A DNA stretch of 41,112 nt from contig CACSIL010000004.1 in NCBI GenBank assembly GCA_902705825.1, forward strand, positions 87,899-129,010, given 5' to 3'. The stretch is from Halioglobus japonicus. Lineage in GTDB: Bacteria; Pseudomonadota; Gammaproteobacteria; Pseudomonadales; Halieaceae. The translations under genes and the position numbers were made by a program. Under the pieces are notes generated by a model. It was not told where the DNA came from, did no database searches, and saw only the letters and a list, made by a program, of their open reading frames with translations. Of the stretch, positions 33,877 through 41,112 are shown piece after piece. The first letter of the stretch is position 1. Every line of letters starts with the position of its first letter.

Positions 33877-34512
33877 TCAGGCTTCAGATACCCCCAGCAA
33901 ATAGACGTCGAACTGTATGGTTTCTGCAGAACCCTCATACGCAGAGACATCAAAAACATTGTCACTCGTTTCTACAAACTGCAACCAGTGCCAGCCCGGC
34001 GCATCTATAACAATATTATGATTATAAATATCGGAATAGGCAGTGTACTGCCCAGTCACCTGTGCGGCATTCGAAAAGTACACCAGAATATAGGTTCGAT
34101 CGGAAATCGTATCCGAAAAACCACCGCCGCCCATCACATCCTGATAGCGCGGCAGGAAGTTGAAAGTCCCCAGCCGTAGAACTTTTGTCTCTGGCGGCTC
34201 GATAGCGAGCGGTGAGTCTGTTAGTGGTAGTGCACGCCTATCCATGTCTTTAGGCAGAACAAGTGAAAAGCGCTGCGCATTTTCTGGTGTGGCGACATAA
34301 ATGATATCGTCTCCTGGTGTACCGTATATATTTCCAGGAATGGATGGAAAAACCAGACTCAAGCCCTGCTCTGAATAGTGCTTCAGCGTCTTTCCACTCG
34401 GAGAGAGATATGCATATTGCAAACTGTAGGTATCCGTAGCAACGACATCCCTATTGGGCGTTGCGCAGCCAACAAGCCACATCGCGATGAAGATCAATCC
34501 AAGTTTTTTCAT
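33877..34512 (-). CDS. Predicted lipoprotein of unknown function
   Basis: The protein has 211 residues from ATG 34512; the open frame extends 66 codons upstream without homology, and AGGA eight bases before this ATG supports the start. It begins MKKLGLIFIAMWLVGC, a signal peptide ending in a lipobox with the lipidated Cys16. The mature sequence is rich in beta strands (IIYVATPENAQRFSLVLPK, RTYILVYFSNAAQVTG, TIQFDVYLLG). No known domain was recognised. Residue 17 is Ala, not Asp, so outer-membrane sorting would be expected if the Lol rule applies. No clear neighbour suggests a role. Confidence 0.75.
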   Translation of the reverse strand: MKKLGLIFIAMWLVGCATPNRDVVATDTYSLQYAYLSPSGKTLKHYSEQGLSLVFPSIPGNIYGTPGDDIIYVATPENAQRFSLVLPKDMDRRALPLTDSPLAIEPPETKVLRLGTFNFLPRYQDVMGGGGFSDTISDRTYILVYFSNAAQVTGQYTAYSDIYNHNIVIDAPGWHWLQFVETSDNVFDVSAYEGSAETIQFDVYLLGVSEA

Positions 34513-34717
34513 ACCAATCCTATACAAGAGAGCTCGGCCTGCTGTGACAGTACAACACCTGAAAATTCTACGCTTACATGCACCGATGACACAAACTTCG
34601 CCGCAGTATACTCTGAGACCCAGCCCCAAAGATGATAAAGCCCTATTCCCGCTCGCCATAATGCGCTGTGGCGCTAGTATTCCAGAAGAATGACGTACTT
34701 CTTCTGCCACAACTTTC

Positions 34718-34726
34718 TGCTAAAAT
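34718..34726 (+). promoter_or_regulatory. Candidate extended -10 promoter of ettA
   Basis: TGCTAAAAT combines TAAAAT (five of six) with an extended-10 TG, about 36 bases upstream of the ettA ATG. No strong -35 box is present. Confidence 0.35.
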
Positions 34727-34762
34727 CGCCGCATCGTAAATTGAACAGAGCAAAGCAACACC

Positions 34763-36427
34763 ATGGCGCAATACGTCTACACTATGAATCGGGTCGGCAA
34801 GGTCGTACCGCCGAAAAAAACCATCCTGCAGGATATCTCCCTGTCATTTTTCCCCGGTGCCAAAATCGGCGTGCTGGGCCTGAACGGTTCGGGAAAATCT
34901 ACCCTGCTGCGTATTATGGCTGGTATCGATACCGACATTCTCGGCGAGGCTCGCCCGCAGCCCGGCATAAAAATCGGCTATCTGCCGCAGGAACCGCAAC
35001 TCAATTCAGAGAAAGATGTGCGCGGCAACGTAGAGGAAGGCGTGCAGGAAGCCATCGATGCGCTGGCAGCCCTGGAGAAAGTGTACGCTGACTACGCTGA
35101 ACCTGACGCAGACTTCGACGCGCTGGCCAAGGAACAGGCACGGCTGGAAGATATTATTCAGGCGACAGACGCGCACAACATTGACCACAAACTGGAAGTC
35201 GCCGCTGACGCGCTGCGCCTGCCACCGTGGGATGCGAACGTGGATACGCTTTCAGGCGGCGAACGACGACGTGTGGCGCTGTGTCGACTGCTGCTGTCCA
35301 ACCCCGATATGTTGTTGCTGGACGAACCCACCAACCACCTGGACGCGGAGAGCGTAGCCTGGCTGGAGCGTTTTCTGCACGACTACCCGGGTACGGTAGT
35401 GGCGATCACGCACGATCGCTATTTTCTGGATAATGCGGCGGGCTGGATCCTCGAGCTTGATCGTGGCCGCGGCATTCCCTACGAAGGGAATTACTCAGAT
35501 TGGCTGGACGCTAAAGAAAAACGTTTGGCGCAGGAGCAGCGCCAGGAGGCCTCGCACCAGAAGTCTATCAAGTCGGAACTGGAGTGGGTACGCAGTAACC
35601 CCAAGGGTCGGCAAGCCAAGAGTAAAGCGCGCCTGCAGCGCTTTGAAGAATTGCAGTCGCAGGAATTCCAGAGCCGCAATGAGACCAACGAAATTTACAT
35701 CCCGCCCGGTCAGCGTCTGGGAGACAAGGTCATCGAAGTGGCTAATCTCTCCAAAAGTTTCGGTGACCGTTTGTTGTTCGATGATGTGAGCTTTACCGTA
35801 CCCAAGGGCAGTATCGTGGGTATTATCGGGGCCAATGGCATGGGTAAATCCACACTCTTCAAGATTCTGATGGGGGCAGAGCAGCCCGACGGTGGAGAGG
35901 TTACCGTGGGTGAGACCGTGCAACTGGGTTATGTGGATCAGTCCCGCGACGATCTGGACGGTAGCAAAACCGTGTGGGAAGAGTTGTCCGATGGCCAGGA
36001 TATTATTCGCATAGGCACCTACGAGGTTCCCTCCCGCTCCTACGTTGGGCGCTTCAACTTCAAAGGGTCCGATCAGCAAAAATACGTCAAGGATCTGTCC
36101 GGCGGTGAACGCAATCGATTGCACCTGGCCAAGTTGTTAAAACAGGGGGCCAATGTCTTGCTGCTGGATGAGCCCACTAACGACCTGGATGTGGAAACCC
36201 TGCGCGCACTGGAAGAGGCCCTGCTGACATTCCCGGGCGCGGCCATGGTGATCTCGCACGACCGCTGGTTTCTGGACCGCATCGCCACGCATATATTGGC
36301 TTATGAAGACGATGGTGGCGTAGTGTTCCACGAGGGCAACTTCAGCGATTATGAAGAGGATCGCAAAGCGCGCCTCGGCGCCGCCGCGGATCAGCCACAG
36401 CGGCTCAAATATCGCAAACTGAAGTAG
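34763..36427 (+). CDS. ettA: Energy-dependent translational throttle protein EttA (ABC-F ATPase)
   Basis: The 554-residue ABC-F protein has two ATPase domains and no membrane helices. The first domain has Walker A LGLNGSGKST, signature LSGGERRR and Walker B MLLLDEPTNHLDAES; the second has GANGMGKST, LSGGERNRLH and VLLLDEPTNDLD. The start MAQYVYTMNRVGKVVPPKKTIL is diagnostic of EttA, which binds the ribosomal E site and gates the first peptide-bond steps according to the ADP/ATP ratio. Between the domains, the KSIKSELEWVRSNPKGRQAK stretch is the P-site-tRNA interaction motif region. It is not a transporter. It is apparently transcribed alone. Confidence 0.97.
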   Translation: MAQYVYTMNRVGKVVPPKKTILQDISLSFFPGAKIGVLGLNGSGKSTLLRIMAGIDTDILGEARPQPGIKIGYLPQEPQLNSEKDVRGNVEEGVQEAIDALAALEKVYADYAEPDADFDALAKEQARLEDIIQATDAHNIDHKLEVAADALRLPPWDANVDTLSGGERRRVALCRLLLSNPDMLLLDEPTNHLDAESVAWLERFLHDYPGTVVAITHDRYFLDNAAGWILELDRGRGIPYEGNYSDWLDAKEKRLAQEQRQEASHQKSIKSELEWVRSNPKGRQAKSKARLQRFEELQSQEFQSRNETNEIYIPPGQRLGDKVIEVANLSKSFGDRLLFDDVSFTVPKGSIVGIIGANGMGKSTLFKILMGAEQPDGGEVTVGETVQLGYVDQSRDDLDGSKTVWEELSDGQDIIRIGTYEVPSRSYVGRFNFKGSDQQKYVKDLSGGERNRLHLAKLLKQGANVLLLDEPTNDLDVETLRALEEALLTFPGAAMVISHDRWFLDRIATHILAYEDDGGVVFHEGNFSDYEEDRKARLGAAADQPQRLKYRKLK

Positions 36428-36444
36428 CGAGCAGTTACCGCTCG
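36428..36444 (+). terminator. Weak hairpin after ettA
   Basis: CGAGC and GCTCG arms with a seven-base loop follow the ettA stop directly. There is no T run after it, so its role as a terminator is doubtful. Confidence 0.25.
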
Positions 36445-36583
36445 AATTGAGTTTCCGATGCTAACGGAGCGCGAGTGATTAGCACTTTGCGTTTTGAAGT
36501 GAGCCACTACCCAGTCACAACAGCAGCCGTTTTTTCTCAAGGTAGATGGTGTTACCGTTCTCGCAATCGGGCGTGGGCGGCGC

Positions 36584-36589
36584 TATAGT
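36584..36589 (+). promoter_or_regulatory. Candidate -10 box of the PilZ gene
   Basis: TATAGT lies 32 bases before the PilZ gene ATG. A poor TCGCAA -35 lies 17 bases upstream. Weak prediction. Confidence 0.3.
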
Positions 36590-36621
36590 TGCGTCTGGAT
36601 ACGAGGAACAAGAGCCACGAT

Positions 36622-36984
36622 ATGACCGAACATGCTAGTGAAAAGCGCCGCTGCACCCGTGTCGAGCTGGCGCTGCCGGTGGAAGTACACCAGGGCGGGA
36701 GTGTGTGGCGCCAGCGTCTCATCGATATCTCTCTTACAGGCGTGGCTACCGACCAGCCAGAGGTATGGGACGCCCAGTACAACGAGCCCTTTACGCTGAT
36801 CGTCAAACTGGACGAAGGTAGCACGCTGGAGCTACACGCCTACCTGCAACACGTGGAAGCTGGCCGTCTGGGATTTGCTGTGCAACATGTGGATAGGGAA
36901 AACATGGAGCCTCTACTGGAAGTGCTGCAGGCTCATATGGACATGGCCACTCTGGAAGAAGAGCTCGACCAGCTGGCCACCTAG
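36622..36984 (+). CDS. PilZ-domain protein
   Basis: The chosen ATG gives 120 residues, MTEHASEKRRCTRVEL onward; a longer frame from 36589 adds 11 residues without support. The c-di-GMP-binding signature is present: the RRxxR box in KRRCTRVEL (about 8-16) and DISLTGVATD (about 34-43), matching D/NxSxxG. The rest fits the six-strand PilZ barrel followed by a C-terminal helix (MEPLLEVLQAHMDMATLEEEL). Such single-domain proteins are c-di-GMP receptors that act on motility, exopolysaccharide or other targets. It faces radA tail to tail across 16 bases and shows no target partner nearby. Confidence 0.88.
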   Translation: MTEHASEKRRCTRVELALPVEVHQGGSVWRQRLIDISLTGVATDQPEVWDAQYNEPFTLIVKLDEGSTLELHAYLQHVEAGRLGFAVQHVDRENMEPLLEVLQAHMDMATLEEELDQLAT

Positions 36985-37000
36985 CCACGGCCCAACAAAC

Positions 37001-38389
37001 CTACTCCAACGCCTCCAGCGCATCGGCCAGCTTCGCTACAGCTGTCACCTGCATTCCCTTGATCGGCCCTTTGGGTGCATTACCCTTGGGCACGATCGCC
37101 CGGGTAAAACCGTGTTTGGCGGCCTCGGCAAGACGGTCCTGCCCATTGGGCACGGGGCGAATCTCACCAGACAAACCGACCTCACCAAAAATCACCATAT
37201 CCCGGGGCAGTATCCTGTCGCGAAAGCTGGACACTATCGCCAGTAGCAACGCCAGATCCGCACTGGTTTCCAATACCTTTACGCCACCGACGACATTGGC
37301 GAAGACATCCTGATCACCCACCTGCAGGCCACCGTGGCGATGCAACACCGCCAGCAGCATGGCTAGCCGGTTTTGCTCAAGGCCCACAGCGACCCGGCGA
37401 GGATTACCCAGTTGACTGTCATCCACCAATGCCTGGATTTCGACCAGCAATGGGCGCGTCCCCTCCCACACCACCATCACAACACTGCCAGAGGCGGGCT
37501 CACTGCCGCGATCGAGAAAGATCGCGGAGGGGTTTTTCACCTCGCGCATGCCCTGCTCGGTCATGGCGAAAATACCCAGTTCATTGACGGCACCAAAACG
37601 GTTCTTCTGCCCACGCAATGTCCGAAAGCGCGCGTCGTCGCTTCCCTCCAGCAAAATAGAACAATCGATCATATGCTCCAGCACTTTCGGGCCCGCAAGC
37701 GAACCATCCTTGGTGACATGGCCCACCAGGAACAACACGGTGCCCGTTTGCTTGGCGTAGCGGATGAGGTAGGCGGCACATTCACGCACCTGAGAGACGC
37801 TACCCGGCGCGGAGGCGATCTCATCGGTATGCACCACCTGAATGGAATCGACAACCAGTACCTTTGGCTTCAACTCCTGGGCCGAAGCGACAATGGCCTC
37901 AACGTTGGTTTCCGACATCAGGCGAAGCCTGTCGGTGGGCAATTGCAGCCGCTGGGCGCGCATCGCAACCTGCTGCAGTGACTCCTCCCCCGTGACGTAC
38001 AGGGCATCCATGGTGCTGGCCAGATGGCACATGGTCTGTAACAACAGCGTACTTTTACCCGCACCGGGATAGCCGCCCACCAAAATGGCGGAACCGGGCA
38101 CCAGACCACCACCGAGCACACGGTCAAACTCCTCGGTGCCGGAGGACACCCGCGGCAGATCCTGCAGATCGATGTCTTTCAGCACCCGCGCACTTTCCAG
38201 CGCACCGGCAAAACCCGCCCGCTTGCCACTGACCGGCGCACCGGCACCCGCGCGACCCGAACCCTTTTCCGGGCCCAGCTTAATTTCGGTGAGCGTGTTC
38301 CAGGCCCCGCAGTCGTTACACTGGCCCTGCCACTTTACGTAATCCGAGCCGCAGTCATTGCAGACAAACGCGGTCTTTTGCTTAGCCAT
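37001..38389 (-). CDS. radA: DNA repair protein RadA (Sms)
   Basis: The 462-residue protein has the RadA build: an N-terminal four-cysteine zinc finger (FVCNDCGSDYVKWQGQCNDC), a RecA-like ATPase with Walker A GGYPGAGKST (about 104-113), the RadA-specific KNRFG motif within QKNRFGAVNELGIFAM, and a C-terminal Lon-protease-like domain with GLSGEIRPVPNGQDRLAEA. RadA is a hexameric helicase that drives branch migration in recombination and repair. The start ATG lies opposite the DnaT-like gene across a 151-base divergent region that contains a 20-base perfect inverted repeat. Confidence 0.97.
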   Translation of the reverse strand: MAKQKTAFVCNDCGSDYVKWQGQCNDCGAWNTLTEIKLGPEKGSGRAGAGAPVSGKRAGFAGALESARVLKDIDLQDLPRVSSGTEEFDRVLGGGLVPGSAILVGGYPGAGKSTLLLQTMCHLASTMDALYVTGEESLQQVAMRAQRLQLPTDRLRLMSETNVEAIVASAQELKPKVLVVDSIQVVHTDEIASAPGSVSQVRECAAYLIRYAKQTGTVLFLVGHVTKDGSLAGPKVLEHMIDCSILLEGSDDARFRTLRGQKNRFGAVNELGIFAMTEQGMREVKNPSAIFLDRGSEPASGSVVMVVWEGTRPLLVEIQALVDDSQLGNPRRVAVGLEQNRLAMLLAVLHRHGGLQVGDQDVFANVVGGVKVLETSADLALLLAIVSSFRDRILPRDMVIFGEVGLSGEIRPVPNGQDRLAEAAKHGFTRAIVPKGNAPKGPIKGMQVTAVAKLADALEALE

Positions 38390-38484
38390 TTTCAGTCCTG
38401 ATTTATTAACCGCATTACGCTGGATAACAGCGCGCGCGGCCCAAGGCGCAGGAAAATACCGCTGCCCTTATCCGGTTTACGCGC

Positions 38485-38504
38485 ACCGCATTGACGAATG
38501 CGGT
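38485..38504. repeat. Perfect inverted repeat in the radA / dnaT-like divergent promoter region
   Basis: Eight-base arms ACCGCATT and AATGCGGT flank GACG. The centre includes TTGACG, which resembles a -35 box, and the repeat lies 37 bases before the DnaT-like ATG. It could be an operator or an RNA hairpin; no downstream T run favours a terminator. Confidence 0.45.
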
Positions 38505-38540
38505 ATCCTACCAAACTTGCGACCCGATTCCGGTAAAACG

Positions 38541-39686
38541 ATGTCAGATTTCTCACTCATCCCTGAGCGCCAGCTGTTATTTTCCCCGGAGCTGGCGGCG
38601 ACCATTGGTCTTGAGGAAGCCATATTGTTACAACACCTGCAGCAGGTGTTCGAGCACCACAGTCCGCAATTGCGCAACGGCTTTGCCTGGTTCACTATCG
38701 AGCGCGCATTCTTGTTGCGCACTCTGCCGTTCTGGACGGTGGAGGATCTGCATCGCGTCAGCCGCTCGCTGGTGGACAAAGGCATTCTCCTGATCGATAC
38801 ACCGCCGCTACTGACAGCGCAGCAGTTAACGTTCGCGGTCAACGAGCCGGCGGCGACCAGCGAACCAGTAGCCGCCCCCGCACCGCCCAATCCCGCACCC
38901 CCGGTGACGCTACCCACCCGGCGCAGCGCCGGTCTGCTCCCGGTACACTGGTCACCCAGTGAGGACATGCTGCAGTTGCTGGCAATGAACCACAACATAC
39001 CTCGACAGTTCGCGCTGGACCAACTGGAAGATTTCGTCTTTTACTGGCGCGAAAGGGGCGAAACCAGCCATGCGTGGGAGAACAAGTTCCGCCAACACGT
39101 CATTGCCATCTGGCGGCGCCAACAGCAGCACCAGGCCGAGGCCTTCAGGGTCCCCCAAAGCACCACACTGGATAACAACTGGCGCCCCAGCGCAGACGCC
39201 ATGGAAATCATGGAACGCAGTGAGATTGCCCGCGATTTTATCGAGGACGCCATCCCCGAGTTCATCCTCTACTGGCGCGAGCGCGGCACCAACCCGAAGG
39301 AACTCAACTCAAAGTTTATCCAGCATATTCGCATCCAATGGGCCAAATACACCTCCAGCCTGGAGCACAGCACACAACCCAAGCGCATCAGCGAGCAGTG
39401 GCAACCCACTGAGGATGTGTACGACATTTTGCGCCTGTCACACATAGACACTGAATTTGCCCGCTCACTATTGCCGGAGTTCATCGTATACTGGCGCGAC
39501 AGCAACCAGGCGCACACGTCCTGGAACAGCAAGTTTTTACAGCATGTGAAGTATCACTGGGCAAAACGCCACCAGCTCGAACACGCAGGACACAGCCATG
39601 CCGGACAGCAGGGAAATAGTACAACGGGTCGCACAAGAGATCGCAGCCTCGAACAAGACCTCACCGACACCTCATGGGCAGACTGA
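38541..39686 (+). CDS. DnaT-like replication-initiation protein with three tandem DnaT-type repeats
   Basis: The ATG at 38541 gives 381 residues; the longer frame from 38358 overlaps radA and is rejected. Residues about 1-95 look like a winged-helix replication domain (FSLIPERQLLFSPELAATIG, then FWTVEDLHRVSRSLVDKGIL). A Pro/Ala-rich linker (about 102-128) follows, then three copies of an about 58-residue unit at about 135-192, 212-270 and 286-343. Each copy has WxPxxD, a middle FxxYWR or FIxYWR, and (N/S)KFxQHV or QHI near the end, the DnaT single-strand-binding domain pattern. DnaT helps load DnaB during restart. The last 89 bases also encode the start of the next gene in another frame. Confidence 0.85.
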   Translation: MSDFSLIPERQLLFSPELAATIGLEEAILLQHLQQVFEHHSPQLRNGFAWFTIERAFLLRTLPFWTVEDLHRVSRSLVDKGILLIDTPPLLTAQQLTFAVNEPAATSEPVAAPAPPNPAPPVTLPTRRSAGLLPVHWSPSEDMLQLLAMNHNIPRQFALDQLEDFVFYWRERGETSHAWENKFRQHVIAIWRRQQQHQAEAFRVPQSTTLDNNWRPSADAMEIMERSEIARDFIEDAIPEFILYWRERGTNPKELNSKFIQHIRIQWAKYTSSLEHSTQPKRISEQWQPTEDVYDILRLSHIDTEFARSLLPEFIVYWRDSNQAHTSWNSKFLQHVKYHWAKRHQLEHAGHSHAGQQGNSTTGRTRDRSLEQDLTDTSWAD

Positions 39687-40269
39687 CACAGCGCGCAAAC
39701 AGGCGACCGAAGCGCATGTCGAGGCGATCAACCAGGTATTCGCGCTGTTTCGCCTGAACTACCACAACCAGTACTACGCCGCCTATCCCGGCGCGGACCA
39801 ACTCAATCAGATCAAGAAACTGTGGCTGGACGCCCTTTCAGATTATCCCGTGGAGCATATCCTCAAGGGTGCCAGGCACGCCATCGAGAATAGTGAATAC
39901 CTACCTACGCTCAACCGCATGTTGGAATGCTGTCAACAGGGCCTGGGCGAACTAGGGTTGCGACCGGCTCACGACGCCTATGTAGAAGCCTGCCGCGCCC
40001 CTTCGCCCAAATCGGCCCAGCGCTGGAGCCACCCCGCCGTTTATCTGGCCGGCCGGGACAGTGACTGGTTCTTTCTCGCCAACAATACCGAACGCACCAG
40101 CTGGCCTGTGTTCAAGTCACATTATGATCGGTACTGCGCGCGCGTCATGCGCGGGGAATCACTGGAAGTACCTGAACCTGCCGCGCTGGAAAAACACGTA
40201 GCAGCGCCGCTGGATCGGGAGGAGCAACTGGCTCGCCTGCGGGCGCTGCGGGAACAAACCGGCCTGTAA
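39598..40269 (+). CDS. Replication protein P-like putative DnaB helicase loader
   Basis: The 223-residue protein resembles the lambda replication protein P family, which binds DnaB and recruits it to origins. INQVFALFRLNYHNQYYAAY (about 45-64), then WLDALSDYPVEHILKGARHA and LPTLNRMLECCQ are the conserved helical stretches. The chromosomal relatives of this family replace DnaC in many gammaproteobacteria. It starts inside the DnaT-like gene with an AGGA site seven bases upstream, overlapping it by 89 bases in the +1 frame, so the two are almost certainly co-translated. It converges on dnaB across 104 bases. The exact family is assigned from pattern only. Confidence 0.8.
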   Translation: MPDSREIVQRVAQEIAASNKTSPTPHGQTDTARKQATEAHVEAINQVFALFRLNYHNQYYAAYPGADQLNQIKKLWLDALSDYPVEHILKGARHAIENSEYLPTLNRMLECCQQGLGELGLRPAHDAYVEACRAPSPKSAQRWSHPAVYLAGRDSDWFFLANNTERTSWPVFKSHYDRYCARVMRGESLEVPEPAALEKHVAAPLDREEQLARLRALREQTGL

Positions 40270-40373
40270 ACGCACGACTTACGCCGCATAGCGGTGTTTG
40301 ATCTGGCGCCGGTCGAGGAAAACTCCCGGGCGTTCTTCACGCTCGGACTCCACCCTCTGGCAGTCGTCCAGTT

Positions 40374-41112
40374 TTAGTGCTCGTCGTAGGCACCGCGCGC
40401 GAGGTTTTCGAAACGGGTGTACTGCCCGATAAAGGCCAGGCGGCAACTCCCGATGGGGCCGTTACGCTGCTTGCCGATGATGATTTCTGCCACGCCCTTG
40501 TCTTCCGAATCCTCGTGGTACACCTCATCGCGATAGATAAACATGATGACATCGGCATCCTGCTCGATCGCACCCGATTCACGCAGGTCCGAGTTGACCG
40601 GACGCTTGTTGGGGCGCTGCTCCAGTGAGCGGTTGAGCTGCGACAAGGCCACCATCGGCACCTTGAACTCTTTGGCGATGGCCTTGAGGCTACGGGAAAT
40701 CTCGGAGATCTCGGCAGTACGCCCCTCCGATGCCCCGGCCACCTGCATCAGCTGCATATAATCGACCATAATCATGCCCAGGCCGCCGTTCTCACGCGCC
40801 ACCCTGCGAGCACGGCTGCGCAGTTCAGTTGGCGTCAGCGCAGGCGTATCGTCGATAAACAGCGGCACATCCTTGAGTTTGGACACCGCTTGGCTCAACT
40901 TGGGCCAATCTTCCTGTTCCAGCTTGCCGTTGCGCACTCGCGACTGATCGATGCGGCCGATAGAAGACAGCATACGAATGATCAGCGAATCCGCCGGCAT
41001 CTCCATACTGAACACGAGAATGGGCTTTTTCTGGTTCAGCACCGCATTCTCCACCAGGTTCATCGCGAAACTGGTTTTGCCCATGGAGGGCCGGCCAGCC
41101 ACGATAATGAGG
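40374..41112 (-). CDS. dnaB: Replicative DNA helicase DnaB (partial, 5' end beyond the window)
   Basis: The C-terminal RecA-like helicase domain is visible over about 245 residues: Walker A AGRPSMGKTSFAMN, Walker B region MIMVDYMQLMQ, then VALSQLNRSLEQRPNKRPVNSDLRESGAIEQDADVIMF with the DnaB-specific motifs and the arginine-finger region near KQRNGP. The frame continues to the right edge of the window, so the N-terminal domain and start are outside. The hexameric enzyme unwinds DNA at the fork. Its 3' end faces the putative loader gene. Confidence 0.97.
   Translation of the reverse strand, partial: LIIVAGRPSMGKTSFAMNLVENAVLNQKKPILVFSMEMPADSLIIRMLSSIGRIDQSRVRNGKLEQEDWPKLSQAVSKLKDVPLFIDDTPALTPTELRSRARRVARENGGLGMIMVDYMQLMQVAGASEGRTAEISEISRSLKAIAKEFKVPMVALSQLNRSLEQRPNKRPVNSDLRESGAIEQDADVIMFIYRDEVYHEDSEDKGVAEIIIGKQRNGPIGSCRLAFIGQYTRFENLARGAYDEH

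Noticed and set aside
34763..36427. ettA as an ABC transporter ATPase
   Set aside because: It has two ATPase domains with the ABC-F linker and no membrane partner, which fits ribosome-associated EttA.

Overview
The window looks like a chromosomal segment of a marine gammaproteobacterium, probably Halieaceae or a relative (inference). The reasons are the gammaproteobacterial order glyA, nrdR, ribD, ribE, ribBA, ribH, nusB, thiL, pgpA, ribA, ispA, xseB, a TonB-dependent-receptor catabolic operon, and many TAGAAT or TATACT -10 boxes. No tRNA, rRNA, insertion sequence or CRISPR array was seen.

Layout. (1) 1-5056 is a relatively AT-rich surface-glycan accessory region: a hexapeptide/methyltransferase fusion, a TylF-type methyltransferase, a TagD-like glycerol-3-phosphate cytidylyltransferase, a sulfotransferase, and on the opposite strand a PglK/MsbA-like ABC flippase. 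(2) 5185-15132 is housekeeping: xseB-ispA on plus, then convergent minus-strand ribA, an aspartyl protease, pgpA, thiL, nusB, ribH, ribBA, ribE, ribD, nrdR and glyA. The dxs gene that often lies between ribA and ispA is absent. The RibBA protein has altered catalytic motifs in both halves. (3) 15383-24784 is a five-gene plus-strand locus with two related modules: ATP-grasp, alpha-E and transglutaminase/DUF2126 amidoligase, followed by an ATP-grasp::alpha-E fusion and a small transglutaminase. Related loci often carry the Anbu proteasome-like peptidase, but none is here. This is the most unusual system in the window; it probably makes and/or cleaves a peptide or amide tag.

(4) 25002-32126 holds a TetR regulator convergent with a five-gene operon: TonB receptor, FAD aromatic-type monooxygenase, atypical SDR, small membrane protein and FAH-family hydrolase. 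A 17-nt motif matching at 14 positions lies upstream of both the tetR gene and the receptor gene, suggesting one regulon for uptake and oxidation of an aromatic or polycyclic substrate. (5) 32620-34512 has three small envelope genes on the minus strand: an exported protein, a MAPEG protein and a lipoprotein. (6) 34763-41112 has ettA, a PilZ protein, radA, and a replication-initiation pair (a protein with three DnaT-type repeats, overlapped by a lambda-P-like helicase loader) that converges on dnaB, which is cut by the window edge.

Functional names come from motif recognition alone. No database search was possible.
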